The position numbers were made by a program, and so were the translations under genes. This document shows, piece by piece, positions 8,186-15,247 of a DNA stretch of 17,350 bases (position 1 is the first letter of the stretch; every line of letters begins with the position of its first letter). The notes beneath the pieces are model-generated. The model saw only the letters and a list, made by a program, of their open reading frames with translations, was not told where the DNA came from and did no database searches. Source of the stretch: an uncultured Bacteroidaceae bacterium. Its GTDB lineage: Bacteria > Bacteroidota > Bacteroidia > Bacteroidales > Bacteroidaceae. The stretch is from the NCBI GenBank assembly GCA_904501775.1, contig CAJGCJ010000028.1, positions 1-17,350 on the forward strand, written 5' to 3'.

Positions 8186-9397
8186 ATGAAAGATACACGC
8201 AACATTGAAATAGCAGAATACGATTATGATCTGCCCGATGAGAGAATAGCGAAATATCCTCTTTCACAGCGCGACAGTTCTAAGTTGTTGTTATATAAGG
8301 GTGGAGATATATCGCACGATACATTCTGTAATCTTCCCGATTATATCCCATCGGGCTCGTTGATGATTTTCAATAATACAAAGGTTATTCAGGCGCGTCT
8401 GCGCTTCCGCAAGGAGACTGGCGCACAGATTGAGGTGTTCTGTCTTGAGCCCGAATCGCCCAACGATTACCAACTTATTTTTCAGCAGACACAGATGTGC
8501 GAGTGGCGATGTCTGGTTGGCAACTCTTCACGTTGGAAGGGTGGTGTATTGACACGTCAGCTCAATGTCGGTGACTTTGTTGTGACACTTACTGCCGAGC
8601 GCGTCTCAGTGGGTGCCGTAAACTGTGTACGTTTTACATGGGATAAGGGATGCTCTTTTGCTGAACTGCTCGAGGTTGCAGGTGAACTTCCTATTCCTCC
8701 TTATCTTAACCGTAGCACAGAGGAGTCGGATAAAGAGACCTATCAGACTGTATATTCCAAGATAAAAGGCTCTGTTGCAGCACCTACCGCAGGGCTTCAT
8801 TTTACTCCGGCTGTGATGGATAATCTTGTCAAAAAGGGCGTGGAACTTGCCGAGGTCACGTTGCATGTCGGAGCCGGAACTTTCAAACCTGTAAAGAGCG
8901 ATTCTATCGGTGAGCACGAAATGCACGAAGAGTATATCGAGGTGAGCCGTCAGCTTATAAACAGGCTTATTGCTGCGGAGGGTAAAGCTATAGCTGTCGG
9001 AACAACATCGGTGCGTACTCTCGAGAGCCTTTACTTTCTTGGCGAAGCGGTATATAATAACCCCGATATATTGCCCGAAGAGTTGCATGTCGCTCAATGG
9101 ACTCCTTACGAAGGCGAGCACACGATTACCTCTGTTGAGGCTCTGCAGGCATTGGTTACATATCTCGATAAACACTCTATGGACCGTGTGCATTCGCATA
9201 CACAGATTATAATAGCACCGGGCTATAAATACCGTATTGTAAATACCATTGTTACAAACTTCCATCAGCCCAAGAGCACGCTGCTGCTGCTTGTATCGGC
9301 TTTCGTAAAAGGCAATTGGAAAAGCATATATAACTATGCTCTTGATAATGATTTCCGTTTCTTGAGTTATGGCGACAGCTCTCTGCTGGTACCATAA
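8186..9397 (+). CDS. queA: S-adenosylmethionine:tRNA ribosyltransferase-isomerase, QueA family (long form)
   Basis: A 403-residue cytoplasmic enzyme of the QueA family. QueA moves the ribosyl part of SAM onto preQ1 at tRNA position 34, giving epoxyqueuosine on the way to queuosine. Family motifs in order are YDLPDERIAKYPL (13-25), NNTKVIQARL (63-72), VAAPTAGLHF (197-206), TLHVGAGTFKPV (225-236), VGTTSVRTLES (271-281), VTNFHQPKSTLLLLVSAF (356-373) and FRFLSYGD (390-397). It is longer than the usual 340-360 residues, mainly through an insert of about 40 residues between GTTSVRTLES and the IAPGYKY motif. It also has Q where most QueA have P in RVIPAR. An in-frame ATG at 8138 exists, but the conserved N-terminus and the promoter favour 8186. 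It may be a paralogue beside a standard QueA elsewhere; substrate identity is inferred. Confidence 0.85.
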   Translation: MKDTRNIEIAEYDYDLPDERIAKYPLSQRDSSKLLLYKGGDISHDTFCNLPDYIPSGSLMIFNNTKVIQARLRFRKETGAQIEVFCLEPESPNDYQLIFQQTQMCEWRCLVGNSSRWKGGVLTRQLNVGDFVVTLTAERVSVGAVNCVRFTWDKGCSFAELLEVAGELPIPPYLNRSTEESDKETYQTVYSKIKGSVAAPTAGLHFTPAVMDNLVKKGVELAEVTLHVGAGTFKPVKSDSIGEHEMHEEYIEVSRQLINRLIAAEGKAIAVGTTSVRTLESLYFLGEAVYNNPDILPEELHVAQWTPYEGEHTITSVEALQALVTYLDKHSMDRVHSHTQIIIAPGYKYRIVNTIVTNFHQPKSTLLLLVSAFVKGNWKSIYNYALDNDFRFLSYGDSSLLVP

Positions 9398-9534
9398 CAA
9401 AGCGAGTCGGTATGTAGGCTACGATAGGTTCAGACTGCACTTGTGACAGATTGCGCTATATATTTTACGAATTTTTGACTTGTTGAAACATTTGCGGCCG
9501 ATGCGTTGTTTTTCTATTGATAATCAATGGAATT

Positions 9535-10071
9535 ATGATGCGTCTATTATATATGTTGTTTCTTCTGTTGTGTGCCGCATGCGAGGCTGATGGACCAAGT
9601 TCTCAGAGAGAGAACTCGCACAACCTATTCGATAATGAAAATACCCGGAACAGACATGTGCTGTTGACTGTGCAGCCTTATAATTTAAACAATTTGCCAA
9701 TAGGTTCGCTGCAATTGGGGCCGGCCGAACTGCTTGGCAACGAGGGCCGTCTCTCGTCAGTTGAGCCGTCGTTGTCCCTGTGGACATCATCACATCTGCC
9801 CAAACTCTATACGAATGAGATACTGTCGCCCGAAAACGGTTCATATCTGGTAGAAGTGGAGTATCTCTCTTACGACTCCCTTGTAATTCTTCTTCACTAC
9901 TCATATACAAGGGAGAGCAACGATACAATAATTGTTACCGAGGGTACATTGCGTCTGCCCCTACACTATGACGAATATGATAAGCTATTTCAGGTTGAGC
10001 CTCTGCAACGTGGCAATGAAGGTGATGTACAACTTATACGGCTCGATGTGGAACGTTTGTTTATGTTGTGA
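9535..10071 (+). CDS. Hypothetical putative lipoprotein
   Basis: I do not recognise the family. From the ATG at 9535 it encodes 178 residues; a TTG at 9517 and a second ATG at 9538 are alternatives. The N-terminus MMRLLYMLFLLLCAACEADG looks like a signal peptide ending in a lipobox-like CAAC, though the residue three before the cysteine is C rather than the usual L. The mature part is polar with beta-prone stretches (VLLTVQPYNL, YLVEVEYLSYDSLVILLHYSY, DTIIVTEGTLRLPL) and no cysteine, suggesting a small beta-rich domain facing the periplasm or cell surface. It lies 137 bases after the queA-like gene, and the Nudix gene promoter overlaps its 3' end. It is likely a real gene, given its codon use and secretion signal. 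Confidence 0.65.
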   Translation: MMRLLYMLFLLLCAACEADGPSSQRENSHNLFDNENTRNRHVLLTVQPYNLNNLPIGSLQLGPAELLGNEGRLSSVEPSLSLWTSSHLPKLYTNEILSPENGSYLVEVEYLSYDSLVILLHYSYTRESNDTIIVTEGTLRLPLHYDEYDKLFQVEPLQRGNEGDVQLIRLDVERLFML

Positions 10072-10087
10072 CTTATTTGTACCTTCG
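10056..10087 (+). promoter_or_regulatory. Putative sigma-ABfr promoter of the Nudix-Smr unit
   Basis: TTTG at 10056-10059, a spacer of exactly 20 bases, then TACCTTCG at 10080-10087, one base off TAnnTTTG. The promoter straddles the last codons of the lipoprotein gene. A transcript from here would start a few bases before the ATG at 10104, arguing against the GTG start at 10068. Confidence 0.6.
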
Positions 10088-10103
10088 CGCAAAATATAAT
10101 ATT

Positions 10104-10604
10104 ATGAAAAGCGACAACTGTGCCGAAATTTTTCCTTTGGTCGACGAGGATGGATGTGTGATAGGCAGTGCCACACGCGGTGAATGTCACGATGGCAGTA
10201 AGAAACTTCATCCGGTGGTACATCTGCATCTCTTTGACAAGGAGGGCAGGCTATATCTTCAGCAACGTCCTTTGTGGAAAGAGATACAACCCGGCAAATG
10301 GGATACAGCCGTAGGCGGACACGTCGACTATGGCGAAGAGATAACTGATGCGCTCAGACGCGAGGTTGCCGAAGAACTCGGTATTACCTCTTTTAAACCG
10401 CAATTCCTTGTCAAATACATCTTTGAGAGTGAGCGCGAGAAGGAACTCATCTATGTATACCGTACGACATACGACGGAGAGATATTGCCAAGCGACGAAC
10501 TTGACGGCGGCCGTTTCTGGTCGCTTGACGAGATTCATTCCTCAATGGGCAAGGGAGTTCTTACGCCCAATTTCGAACAGGAATTCATGAAATTGAAATT
10601 TTGA
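10104..10604 (+). CDS. Nudix hydrolase
   Basis: A 166-residue hydrolase of nucleoside-diphosphate-linked compounds. The Nudix box is perfect: G72-x5-E78-x7-R86-E87-V-A-E90-E91-L-G93-I (within GHVDYGEEITDALRREVAEE). The glutamates of REVAEE bind the catalytic metal. The upstream part, EIFPLVDEDGCVIGSATRGECH, then HPVVHLHLFDKEGRLYLQQR, resembles the IPP-isomerase/YfcD-like branch of Nudix proteins. That branch often has an unknown or housecleaning substrate. The N-terminus is set at 10104, after the promoter; the upstream GTG at 10068 would add 12 unconserved-looking residues. The DUF2027-Smr gene follows after 16 bases, so they are probably co-transcribed. Confidence 0.9.
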   Translation: MKSDNCAEIFPLVDEDGCVIGSATRGECHDGSKKLHPVVHLHLFDKEGRLYLQQRPLWKEIQPGKWDTAVGGHVDYGEEITDALRREVAEELGITSFKPQFLVKYIFESEREKELIYVYRTTYDGEILPSDELDGGRFWSLDEIHSSMGKGVLTPNFEQEFMKLKF

Positions 10605-10620
10605 AAAAGTATAGAATAAG

Positions 10621-11706
10621 ATGAAAGTAGGAGATAAAGTACGATTCATCCACGAGACAGGCGGTGGAGTAGTAACCGGTTTCCGTGGAAAGGATACTGT
10701 AATTGTTGAGGGTGCCGACGGCTTCGAGATACCTATGCCCATATACGAGTGTGTGGCTGTAGATACAAACGAGTATAATTTTACAAAGAAGAGCCTGTCG
10801 CCCAAGGAAGAACCTGTAAAGCGTAAGCCTACAACTGCCAAGGTTGCAAAAGAGAGTGACGAAGAGGATTCGATGCCTATTGTTTCGTTCCGGCCGATGG
10901 AGCGTCCCGAGGGAGAACGGCTTAATATAATGTTGGCCTATCTGCCGATGGACGAAAGATCGCTATCCAACTCACGATTCGAGGCCTACATAATAAACGA
11001 CAGCAACTATTACCTCTATTTTACATATTCATCTGCTGAAGGCCGTAATTGGCGTGTACGAGGAAACGGCCTTCTTGAGCCTAACAGTAAACAGTTCATC
11101 GAAGAGTTTGGTCGCGAAGAACTTAATGACCTTGAACATGTTTGCGTGCAGCTGTTGCCGTTCAAGCAGGATAAGAGCTATGTTCTTAAACCCTCGATGA
11201 ATATTGACCGCCGCATAGATACTGTGAAGTTCTACAAACTTCACCTCTTCCGCGAGAACCCCTTCTTCGAAGAGGACGCATTGATATATGACCTTGTCAA
11301 CGACGACAAACCGGTTAAGGAGATAATGACAGATGTCGCAGAAATTCAGCGCGTAATAATTGAGAAGAGTAAAGGCGAAAAGGCGCAGCAGCCTGTGCAG
11401 CAACCTAAAATGGCAAAGGGCAGTGATATCCTTGAAGTGGATTTGCATGCCGACAGTCTGCTTGAAACGACAGCCGGTCTGAACGCTTTTGATATTCTTA
11501 ATCACCAGATGGATGTGGTGCGCAGCACACTTAATGAGCATATCAAGGAGAAGGGCAAGAAGATTGTCTTTATACATGGAAAAGGCGAGGGTGTACTGCG
11601 CAATGCCATAATGCAGGAACTCAAGCGCAAATATCCGCGTTGTCTCTATCAGGATGCATCGTTCCAGAAATATGGCTTCGGTGCTACGATGGTCATTATA
11701 AAGTGA
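10621..11706 (+). CDS. DUF2027 domain-containing protein with C-terminal Smr domain
   Basis: A 361-residue protein typical of Bacteroidota. The N-terminus (1-48: MKVGDKVRFIHETGGGVVTG, then VEGADGFEIPMP) is a small beta domain reminiscent of the strand-rich heads in MutS2-type proteins. A charged linker (about 50-95) leads to a DUF2027-like beta domain (about 100-215). The C-terminus (271-361) is an Smr domain with VDLHAD (273-278), IHGKGEGVLR (318-327) and the closing strand YGFGATMVII. Smr domains bind or nick branched DNA, or cut RNA in ribosome rescue. This protein lacks the MutS ATPase part, so its nucleic-acid target is unknown. A hairpin terminator follows within 16 bases. Confidence 0.88.
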   Translation: MKVGDKVRFIHETGGGVVTGFRGKDTVIVEGADGFEIPMPIYECVAVDTNEYNFTKKSLSPKEEPVKRKPTTAKVAKESDEEDSMPIVSFRPMERPEGERLNIMLAYLPMDERSLSNSRFEAYIINDSNYYLYFTYSSAEGRNWRVRGNGLLEPNSKQFIEEFGREELNDLEHVCVQLLPFKQDKSYVLKPSMNIDRRIDTVKFYKLHLFRENPFFEEDALIYDLVNDDKPVKEIMTDVAEIQRVIIEKSKGEKAQQPVQQPKMAKGSDILEVDLHADSLLETTAGLNAFDILNHQMDVVRSTLNEHIKEKGKKIVFIHGKGEGVLRNAIMQELKRKYPRCLYQDASFQKYGFGATMVIIK

Positions 11707-11721
11707 TAGGGTAACAACAAT

Positions 11722-11757
11722 ATGAGCCCCAAAGTCCGAAATGACTTTGGGGCTCAT
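11722..11757. terminator. Shared hairpin terminator between convergent genes
   Basis: A perfect 15-bp stem (11722-11736 with 11743-11757, ATGAGCCCCAAAGTC) with a 6-base loop lies between the stops of the Smr and EamA genes. The U-tracts on both sides are poor, so efficiency is uncertain, but its position suits termination from either side. Confidence 0.75.
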
Positions 11758-11776
11758 GTTGTATCAGTACTCTCTT

Positions 11777-12697
11777 TTATCCCTTTCCTTTGTTGATGAT
11801 GTATATACCGGCTGTAGCCAATATTGCAGCCAACAGATATTTCCAATAGAATGGCTCGTCGAGGCAGAGTGATGATGTTACAGCACCTACGACAGGTATG
11901 AGTGAGTTGTATATTGCAATCTTGCCGATAGGGTTGCATGTGAGCAGCTTGTTGTAGATGGTGAATCCTAATGCCGAGATAGATATGAGCAGCATCAGAA
12001 TCACAACTCCGTAGAGTGTGATGTGTGGTAATGTGCCACCCATTATGATGCCCGGGAATATCAGCATCACACCACCTATGGCAAGGCTGTAGCCGGTACC
12101 TGCAAAAATATCGGTATGCTTGCCCAATCCTCGTGTCATTATTCCTGCAAATGCTGCACATATAGTGTTGAGGATAATCATTCCGTCGCCCATGTAGTCG
12201 AATCCGGCGCTGCTCGTATTTCCTGTGTTCAAGGCAAGAATACCTGCAAAGCCTATAGCGCATCCTATAATCTTGCGCAGTGTGAGTTTGTCGCTCTTGT
12301 AAAAGAGACAGGCAAGCAGCACCAGCAGAAAAACACCCAGCGAGTTAAGAATGGCCGCTCTTGCACCGTCGCTGTGCGATAATCCGATGTAGAAGAATGT
12401 GTAGTGCAGGGTGGTGTTAAGCAGTGAGAACAAAAAGATGTAACCCCAACCGTTGTTTGTGTTTACTGTAAATCTTTTTTTTGTGGCTGCTGCAATGGCA
12501 AGCACAATGATACCGGCAAGGGTGAATCTGACACCTGCAAACAGCATCTTGCTGCCGGTCATATCTCTTGTTATTCCGAATTCATCGAAACCAAGCTTAA
12601 TAAGCGGGTAGGCCCAGCCCCACGCAACAGCAGCTGTAAGTGCGAACAATGTGACCCACAAAGGTCGTTCAAAAATACTTTTCTTTATCTCATTCAT
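11777..12697 (-). CDS. EamA/DMT family transporter
   Basis: A 306-residue inner-membrane protein made of two repeated EamA units of five helices each. Repeat one starts at PLWVTLFALTAAVAWGWAYPLIKLG and ends near LTLRKIIGCAIGFAGILAL. Repeat two starts near FDYMGDGMIILNTICAAFAGIMTRGL and ends with FYWKYLLAAILATAGIYIINKGKG. The conserved motif NSLIPVVGAVTSSLCLDEPF in the second repeat is typical. Family members export or import small metabolites, often amino acids or nucleotide-related compounds; the substrate cannot be told here. It stands alone, with a -7 element upstream and a terminator-like hairpin downstream. Confidence 0.92.
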   Translation of the reverse strand: MNEIKKSIFERPLWVTLFALTAAVAWGWAYPLIKLGFDEFGITRDMTGSKMLFAGVRFTLAGIIVLAIAAATKKRFTVNTNNGWGYIFLFSLLNTTLHYTFFYIGLSHSDGARAAILNSLGVFLLVLLACLFYKSDKLTLRKIIGCAIGFAGILALNTGNTSSAGFDYMGDGMIILNTICAAFAGIMTRGLGKHTDIFAGTGYSLAIGGVMLIFPGIIMGGTLPHITLYGVVILMLLISISALGFTIYNKLLTCNPIGKIAIYNSLIPVVGAVTSSLCLDEPFYWKYLLAAILATAGIYIINKGKG

Positions 12698-12731
12698 CTT
12701 TTCCGGTTCAATTCTTTTGGGAGACAGTGTG

Positions 12732-12739
12732 CAAAGTTA
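12732..12739 (-). promoter_or_regulatory. Putative -7 element of the EamA gene
   Basis: The minus strand reads TAACTTTG, a perfect TAnnTTTG, followed by GC as is common, 35 bases before the ATG. The -33 region has no clear TTTG. Confidence 0.55.
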
Positions 12740-12790
12740 CTGAAAATATCAGATTCTTTTGCAGTATATGAAAGAAGAATATTCTGCGCA

Positions 12791-12834
12791 ATAAAACATT
12801 TGTTCCGGGTAAAAATATTTACTCGGAACAAATG
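12791..12834 (-). terminator. Intrinsic terminator of the choloylglycine-hydrolase family gene
   Basis: A 17-bp stem (12834-12818 with 12813-12797, one G-U pair) with a 4-base loop is followed on the minus strand by TTTTATT. It begins 15 bases after the stop codon of the 12849-13934 gene, separating it from the EamA gene. Confidence 0.9.
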
Positions 12835-12848
12835 CTTGTAAGATGTAT

Positions 12849-13934
12849 TTACTGCTTTATTTCAATTGTCTCTATTGGCTGCATCTCTTCCCTGTCGAGC
12901 GGATGCCATTGGAATTTTACTTTTTCGAAGTCGATGCTGCTTAGGTCGATACACCTTATATTGTTGTTATATGCTGTCTTATAATATACTTTTCTGTTAG
13001 TAAGATCTATTGCCGATGTCCACTGTGTTGCACTTGGTAGGTCGGGTATCTCGTCTGCCTTATGCTCAATGCCTATAGGAATGTCAAAATTGTTTAGTAT
13101 GTGAAAACTCTGTGTTACGGTTGAGAATCCGTCGGGCATCTGTGGGGCTGTGTTGCAAAAGAAGGCTGCCCTCACAAAACGTGATGGGGGTGTGGCATCG
13201 CCCGGCAGTCCAAGAAAACCCGAGTTGCCTCCAATGGGTTTCAATTCCTGCTTGCCCAGTGTCTGCATTGGCGCACTGCCGCTGAAAAGGTTAACGTAAT
13301 TGTTGAGGTTGGTAAGATGCCATTCGAAACCCGGAGCATTTGTTATCACTCCAACGCTGTTTTCGTAGAAATGCGGAACGCCATTGACAAATTCCAATAC
13401 AACCTGACGGCCGCTCTTGTCTCCTATCCTGTAATGTACAACTGCGCTCTTGTCGAGCCCTACAACCCTTATGATACCTTTTGTAACTGCCTCTATAACT
13501 TCGTCAACTGTTGCAAATTGCGTAAGCATCCAACTGTTCAACTGTAAATCGCCTATGGAAATATTGGCTTTCTTTGCATCGTATGGCTTGTATGAACCGT
13601 ATGAAGGAAAGAAGAACAGTCCTGTCGATAGTCCCTCCTCGTTAATACCCTCGGCTATAAACTCCTTTTGTACCACGCATAGCCCCACAACACCATATTT
13701 TGCAGTGAAGGAGAGCCCGTTCTTTGCCTCCGGTGTGTAGGATACAATCCTGTGTCCGCGTGGAATGATGACATATTCGCTCGGTAATTTGGTGTCGGCA
13801 TTCTCTATTGTGCGTGCCTGTATATAGCTGCCGTCTTTTGCTGTCAGTGATATACCGGTGCAGGCGACAGATGAAATGTTGTAACTGCACAATGCTGCAC
13901 ATAGCATGGAAACGCTCTTTGTTATGTAGTTCAT
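12849..13934 (-). CDS. Linear amide C-N hydrolase, choloylglycine hydrolase family (bile salt hydrolase/penicillin acylase-like)
   Basis: A 361-residue secreted Ntn-hydrolase of peptidase family C59. A signal peptide (residues 1-24) ends right before C25, so cleavage exposes the catalytic N-terminal cysteine (CTGISL). Counting from the classic bile salt hydrolase set, R41, N98 (EGINEEG), N199 (ITNAP) and R252 (PPSRFVRA) are present; the position of Asp21 holds E44 (ARTIE). The segments YGVVGLCVVQKEFIAEGINE and QSFHILNNFDIPIGIEH strongly resemble the Bacteroides bile-salt-hydrolase branch as I remember it. It would split the amide bond of conjugated bile acids, or of related acyl amides, in the periplasm or outside. 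It may share a transcript with the thioredoxin gene 108 bases upstream; a terminator follows. The activity on bile salts is inferred. Confidence 0.9.
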   Translation of the reverse strand: MNYITKSVSMLCAALCSYNISSVACTGISLTAKDGSYIQARTIENADTKLPSEYVIIPRGHRIVSYTPEAKNGLSFTAKYGVVGLCVVQKEFIAEGINEEGLSTGLFFFPSYGSYKPYDAKKANISIGDLQLNSWMLTQFATVDEVIEAVTKGIIRVVGLDKSAVVHYRIGDKSGRQVVLEFVNGVPHFYENSVGVITNAPGFEWHLTNLNNYVNLFSGSAPMQTLGKQELKPIGGNSGFLGLPGDATPPSRFVRAAFFCNTAPQMPDGFSTVTQSFHILNNFDIPIGIEHKADEIPDLPSATQWTSAIDLTNRKVYYKTAYNNNIRCIDLSSIDFEKVKFQWHPLDREEMQPIETIEIKQ

Positions 13935-14042
13935 ATATTGCTTTTTTTAGTTGATTTATAAATAATAATCGGCTGTTCTGATATCTTTGATGACCTGTTC
14001 ATACTCTATTATTGTTACATGACGCAGACTTGTATTGCACTT

Positions 14043-14366
14043 TTATGCAATGATTATCTTTGTCATTCTCTCCAGTTCCGGGTATGGCAAACTTCCGGTA
14101 TGTCTTGTGATGTTACCGTTTCTGTCAACAAAAAAGAGCGTAGGAATTGAATGAATGTTTGCTGCAGCAGCAAATGCCTCGTTTTTCTCAATGTCGATCT
14201 TGATAACATCAATAACATCGGAATACTCTCTTGCCAACTGCTCGACAAAAGGTGACATGGCTCTGCATGGTGCACACCATGTTGCATAGAAATCAATGAC
14301 AAAGGGCTTTCCCTGCGTGTGACCGTACTCCTTGAGATAGGGTAGGAATTTTCTGATATTTTCCAT
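14043..14366 (-). CDS. Thioredoxin
   Basis: A 107-residue thioredoxin with the active site WCAPC at 30-34 (catalytic C31 and C34) inside FVIDFYATWCAPCRAM and the cis-proline at I74-P75-T76 (HSIPTLFFVDRNG). No signal peptide is seen, so it should reduce disulfides in the cytoplasm. WCAPC differs slightly from the WCGPC of TrxA, so it may be a secondary thioredoxin. The promoter is about 150 bases upstream, giving a long leader. The choloylglycine-hydrolase family gene follows after 108 bases. Confidence 0.93.
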   Translation of the reverse strand: MENIRKFLPYLKEYGHTQGKPFVIDFYATWCAPCRAMSPFVEQLAREYSDVIDVIKIDIEKNEAFAAAANIHSIPTLFFVDRNGNITRHTGSLPYPELERMTKIIIA

Positions 14367-14513
14367 GAATAATACTGATATAATGGTTGCTATTCAGAAT
14401 AATAACAAATAACTCATGGATATGTTCGTGAAAAACAGCAGTTCACTTATAGATATCTGTTAAATGCTGTATGACTATAGATGTTGTAGTTTCAAATATT
14501 GCAGATAAAATAT

Positions 14514-14552
14514 ATTGGCACAAACGTAAATTGAATTACAGCTTGTGCCAAT
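14514..14552. promoter_or_regulatory. Thioredoxin promoter bracketed by a perfect 10-base inverted repeat
   Basis: ATTGGCACAA (14514-14523) and TTGTGCCAAT (14543-14552) are exact inverted copies 19 bases apart. On the minus strand the -33 TTG (14551-14549) lies in one arm. The -7 element TACGTTTG (14528-14521) runs into the other, with a 20-base spacer. A regulator bound to both arms would cover the promoter. A third partial copy, TTGTGCC, lies at 14578-14584. The same arms could instead form a long-loop terminator hairpin for the upstream gene. Confidence 0.6.
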
Positions 14553-14622
14553 GTGATGATTCGGTGCAAAACGGGAATTGTGCCCTATGTATGAATTTAT
14601 ATGTTTTTCTTAGTAAGAGATT

Positions 14623-14997
14623 TTACTCCTCGGGGTTTTGCGAATAATATTCGTTCCACTCTTTAAGAACCTGTTGCCAATCGACAGCTTCGCCGTTTGC
14701 GATAGCTTCGGCCTGACGCAAAGACTCGTCATGTTGTTTCTTTTCGGCATGACGCCTTTTCATCGCCTCTATTGTAGCTTCGTCAAGTACCTGAATACGT
14801 CCGCGACGTACGCACTCGTCAAGGTCCTCGGGGCCGAATGCCTTTCCCTGAACATTGAAATCGGAGATGTTGAATTCAAAAACAGTACGCAGTGTGTGGC
14901 GCACCATCTTTTGTTGTCCGCGTTTGCTTACCATTTTCGAATGCAGTAGTTTGCGGATTATTCCAATTTCTCGCTCCGAGAATTTCTTTCTTCCCAT
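14623..14997 (-). CDS. Conserved-looking hypothetical protein (124 aa)
   Basis: I do not recognise a named family. From the ATG at 14997 it starts MGRKKFSEREIGIIRKLLHSK. A TTG at 15009 would add four residues and is less likely. The N-terminal half is basic and helical (KMVSKRGQQKMVRHTLRTVFEFNISDFN), the middle has acidic turns (FGPEDLDECVRRGRI) and the C-terminal half is helical and highly charged (AMKRRHAEKKQHDESLRQAEAIA), ending acidic. No signal peptide or membrane helix is present, so it is probably cytoplasmic. The basic amino terminus could bind nucleic acid, but nothing proves this. It has a clear promoter of its own 120-150 bases upstream. Confidence 0.75.
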   Translation of the reverse strand: MGRKKFSEREIGIIRKLLHSKMVSKRGQQKMVRHTLRTVFEFNISDFNVQGKAFGPEDLDECVRRGRIQVLDEATIEAMKRRHAEKKQHDESLRQAEAIANGEAVDWQQVLKEWNEYYSQNPEE

Positions 14998-15063
14998 AGT
15001 TGTTATCAAATATTTATCTCCGTTATTAATTTGTGACAGGAACTGCCGTATGCTGTTTTTTAA

Positions 15064-15090
15064 TCATTTGGCGTTGGCTGCTTCTGTCAT
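15064..15090 (-). other. Possible 8-residue leader ORF (MTEAANAK)
   Basis: In the leader of the 124-residue protein gene an ATG at 15090 opens an 8-codon frame ending in TGA at 15066-15064, preceded by GAGG about six bases before the ATG. Just upstream, GGTTAT/ATAACC (15091-15096 and 15109-15114) could form a 5'-terminal hairpin. Short frames arise easily by chance, and no run of one amino acid suggests attenuation. Confidence 0.2.
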
Positions 15091-15118
15091 GGTTATCCTC
15101 ACTTAAGAATAACCGGTG

Positions 15119-15149
15119 CAAAAATAACAAAAGATTTTCAACCCTCAAA
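15119..15149 (-). promoter_or_regulatory. Sigma-ABfr promoter of the 124-aa hypothetical gene
   Basis: On the minus strand, TTTG (15149-15146), a spacer of 19 bases, then TATTTTTG (15126-15119), a full match to both boxes. It predicts a leader of about 115 bases. Confidence 0.75.
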
Positions 15150-15153
15150 ACGT

Positions 15154-15192
15154 GCATACAACTTAAGATGCTCTACATCTCTGCTTGTATGC
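15154..15192. repeat. Symmetric two-tier inverted repeat
   Basis: GCATACAA (15154-15161) pairs with TTGTATGC (15185-15192). Inside, GATG (15167-15170) pairs with CATC (15176-15179), separated by equal 5-base internal loops and closed by a 5-base loop. It stands just upstream of the -33 box of the 124-aa gene promoter. A second small hairpin (TCGCCC/GGGCGA, 15217-15236) follows. Function unknown. Confidence 0.5.
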
Positions 15193-15247
15193 TTTGTGTG
15201 GCGGATACCAATTGCCTCGCCCATTGGGAGGGGCGACATGCTTGGGT

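Noticed and set aside
8606..9400. 264-codon open frame on the minus strand inside the queA-like gene
   Set aside because: It lies fully antisense to a gene with clear family motifs, its translation is rich in C, H, R and Y with no recognisable domain, and it has no promoter; it is a codon-bias shadow.
9517..9534. TTG start for the lipoprotein gene
   Set aside because: ATG codons at 9535 and 9538 give a more compact signal peptide, and nothing supports the rarer start.
10068..10103. GTG start of the Nudix gene overlapping the lipoprotein stop
   Set aside because: The promoter at 10056-10087 would begin transcripts after it, and the extra 12 residues look like translated promoter sequence.
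11029..11757. 242-codon open frame on the minus strand opposite the DUF2027-Smr gene
   Set aside because: It is antisense to a well supported gene, begins within the shared terminator hairpin and shows no domain.
13982..13989. Plus-strand TATCTTTG between the thioredoxin and choloylglycine-hydrolase family genes
   Set aside because: It matches the -7 consensus but points into antisense of the thioredoxin gene, with no plus-strand gene following; probably chance.
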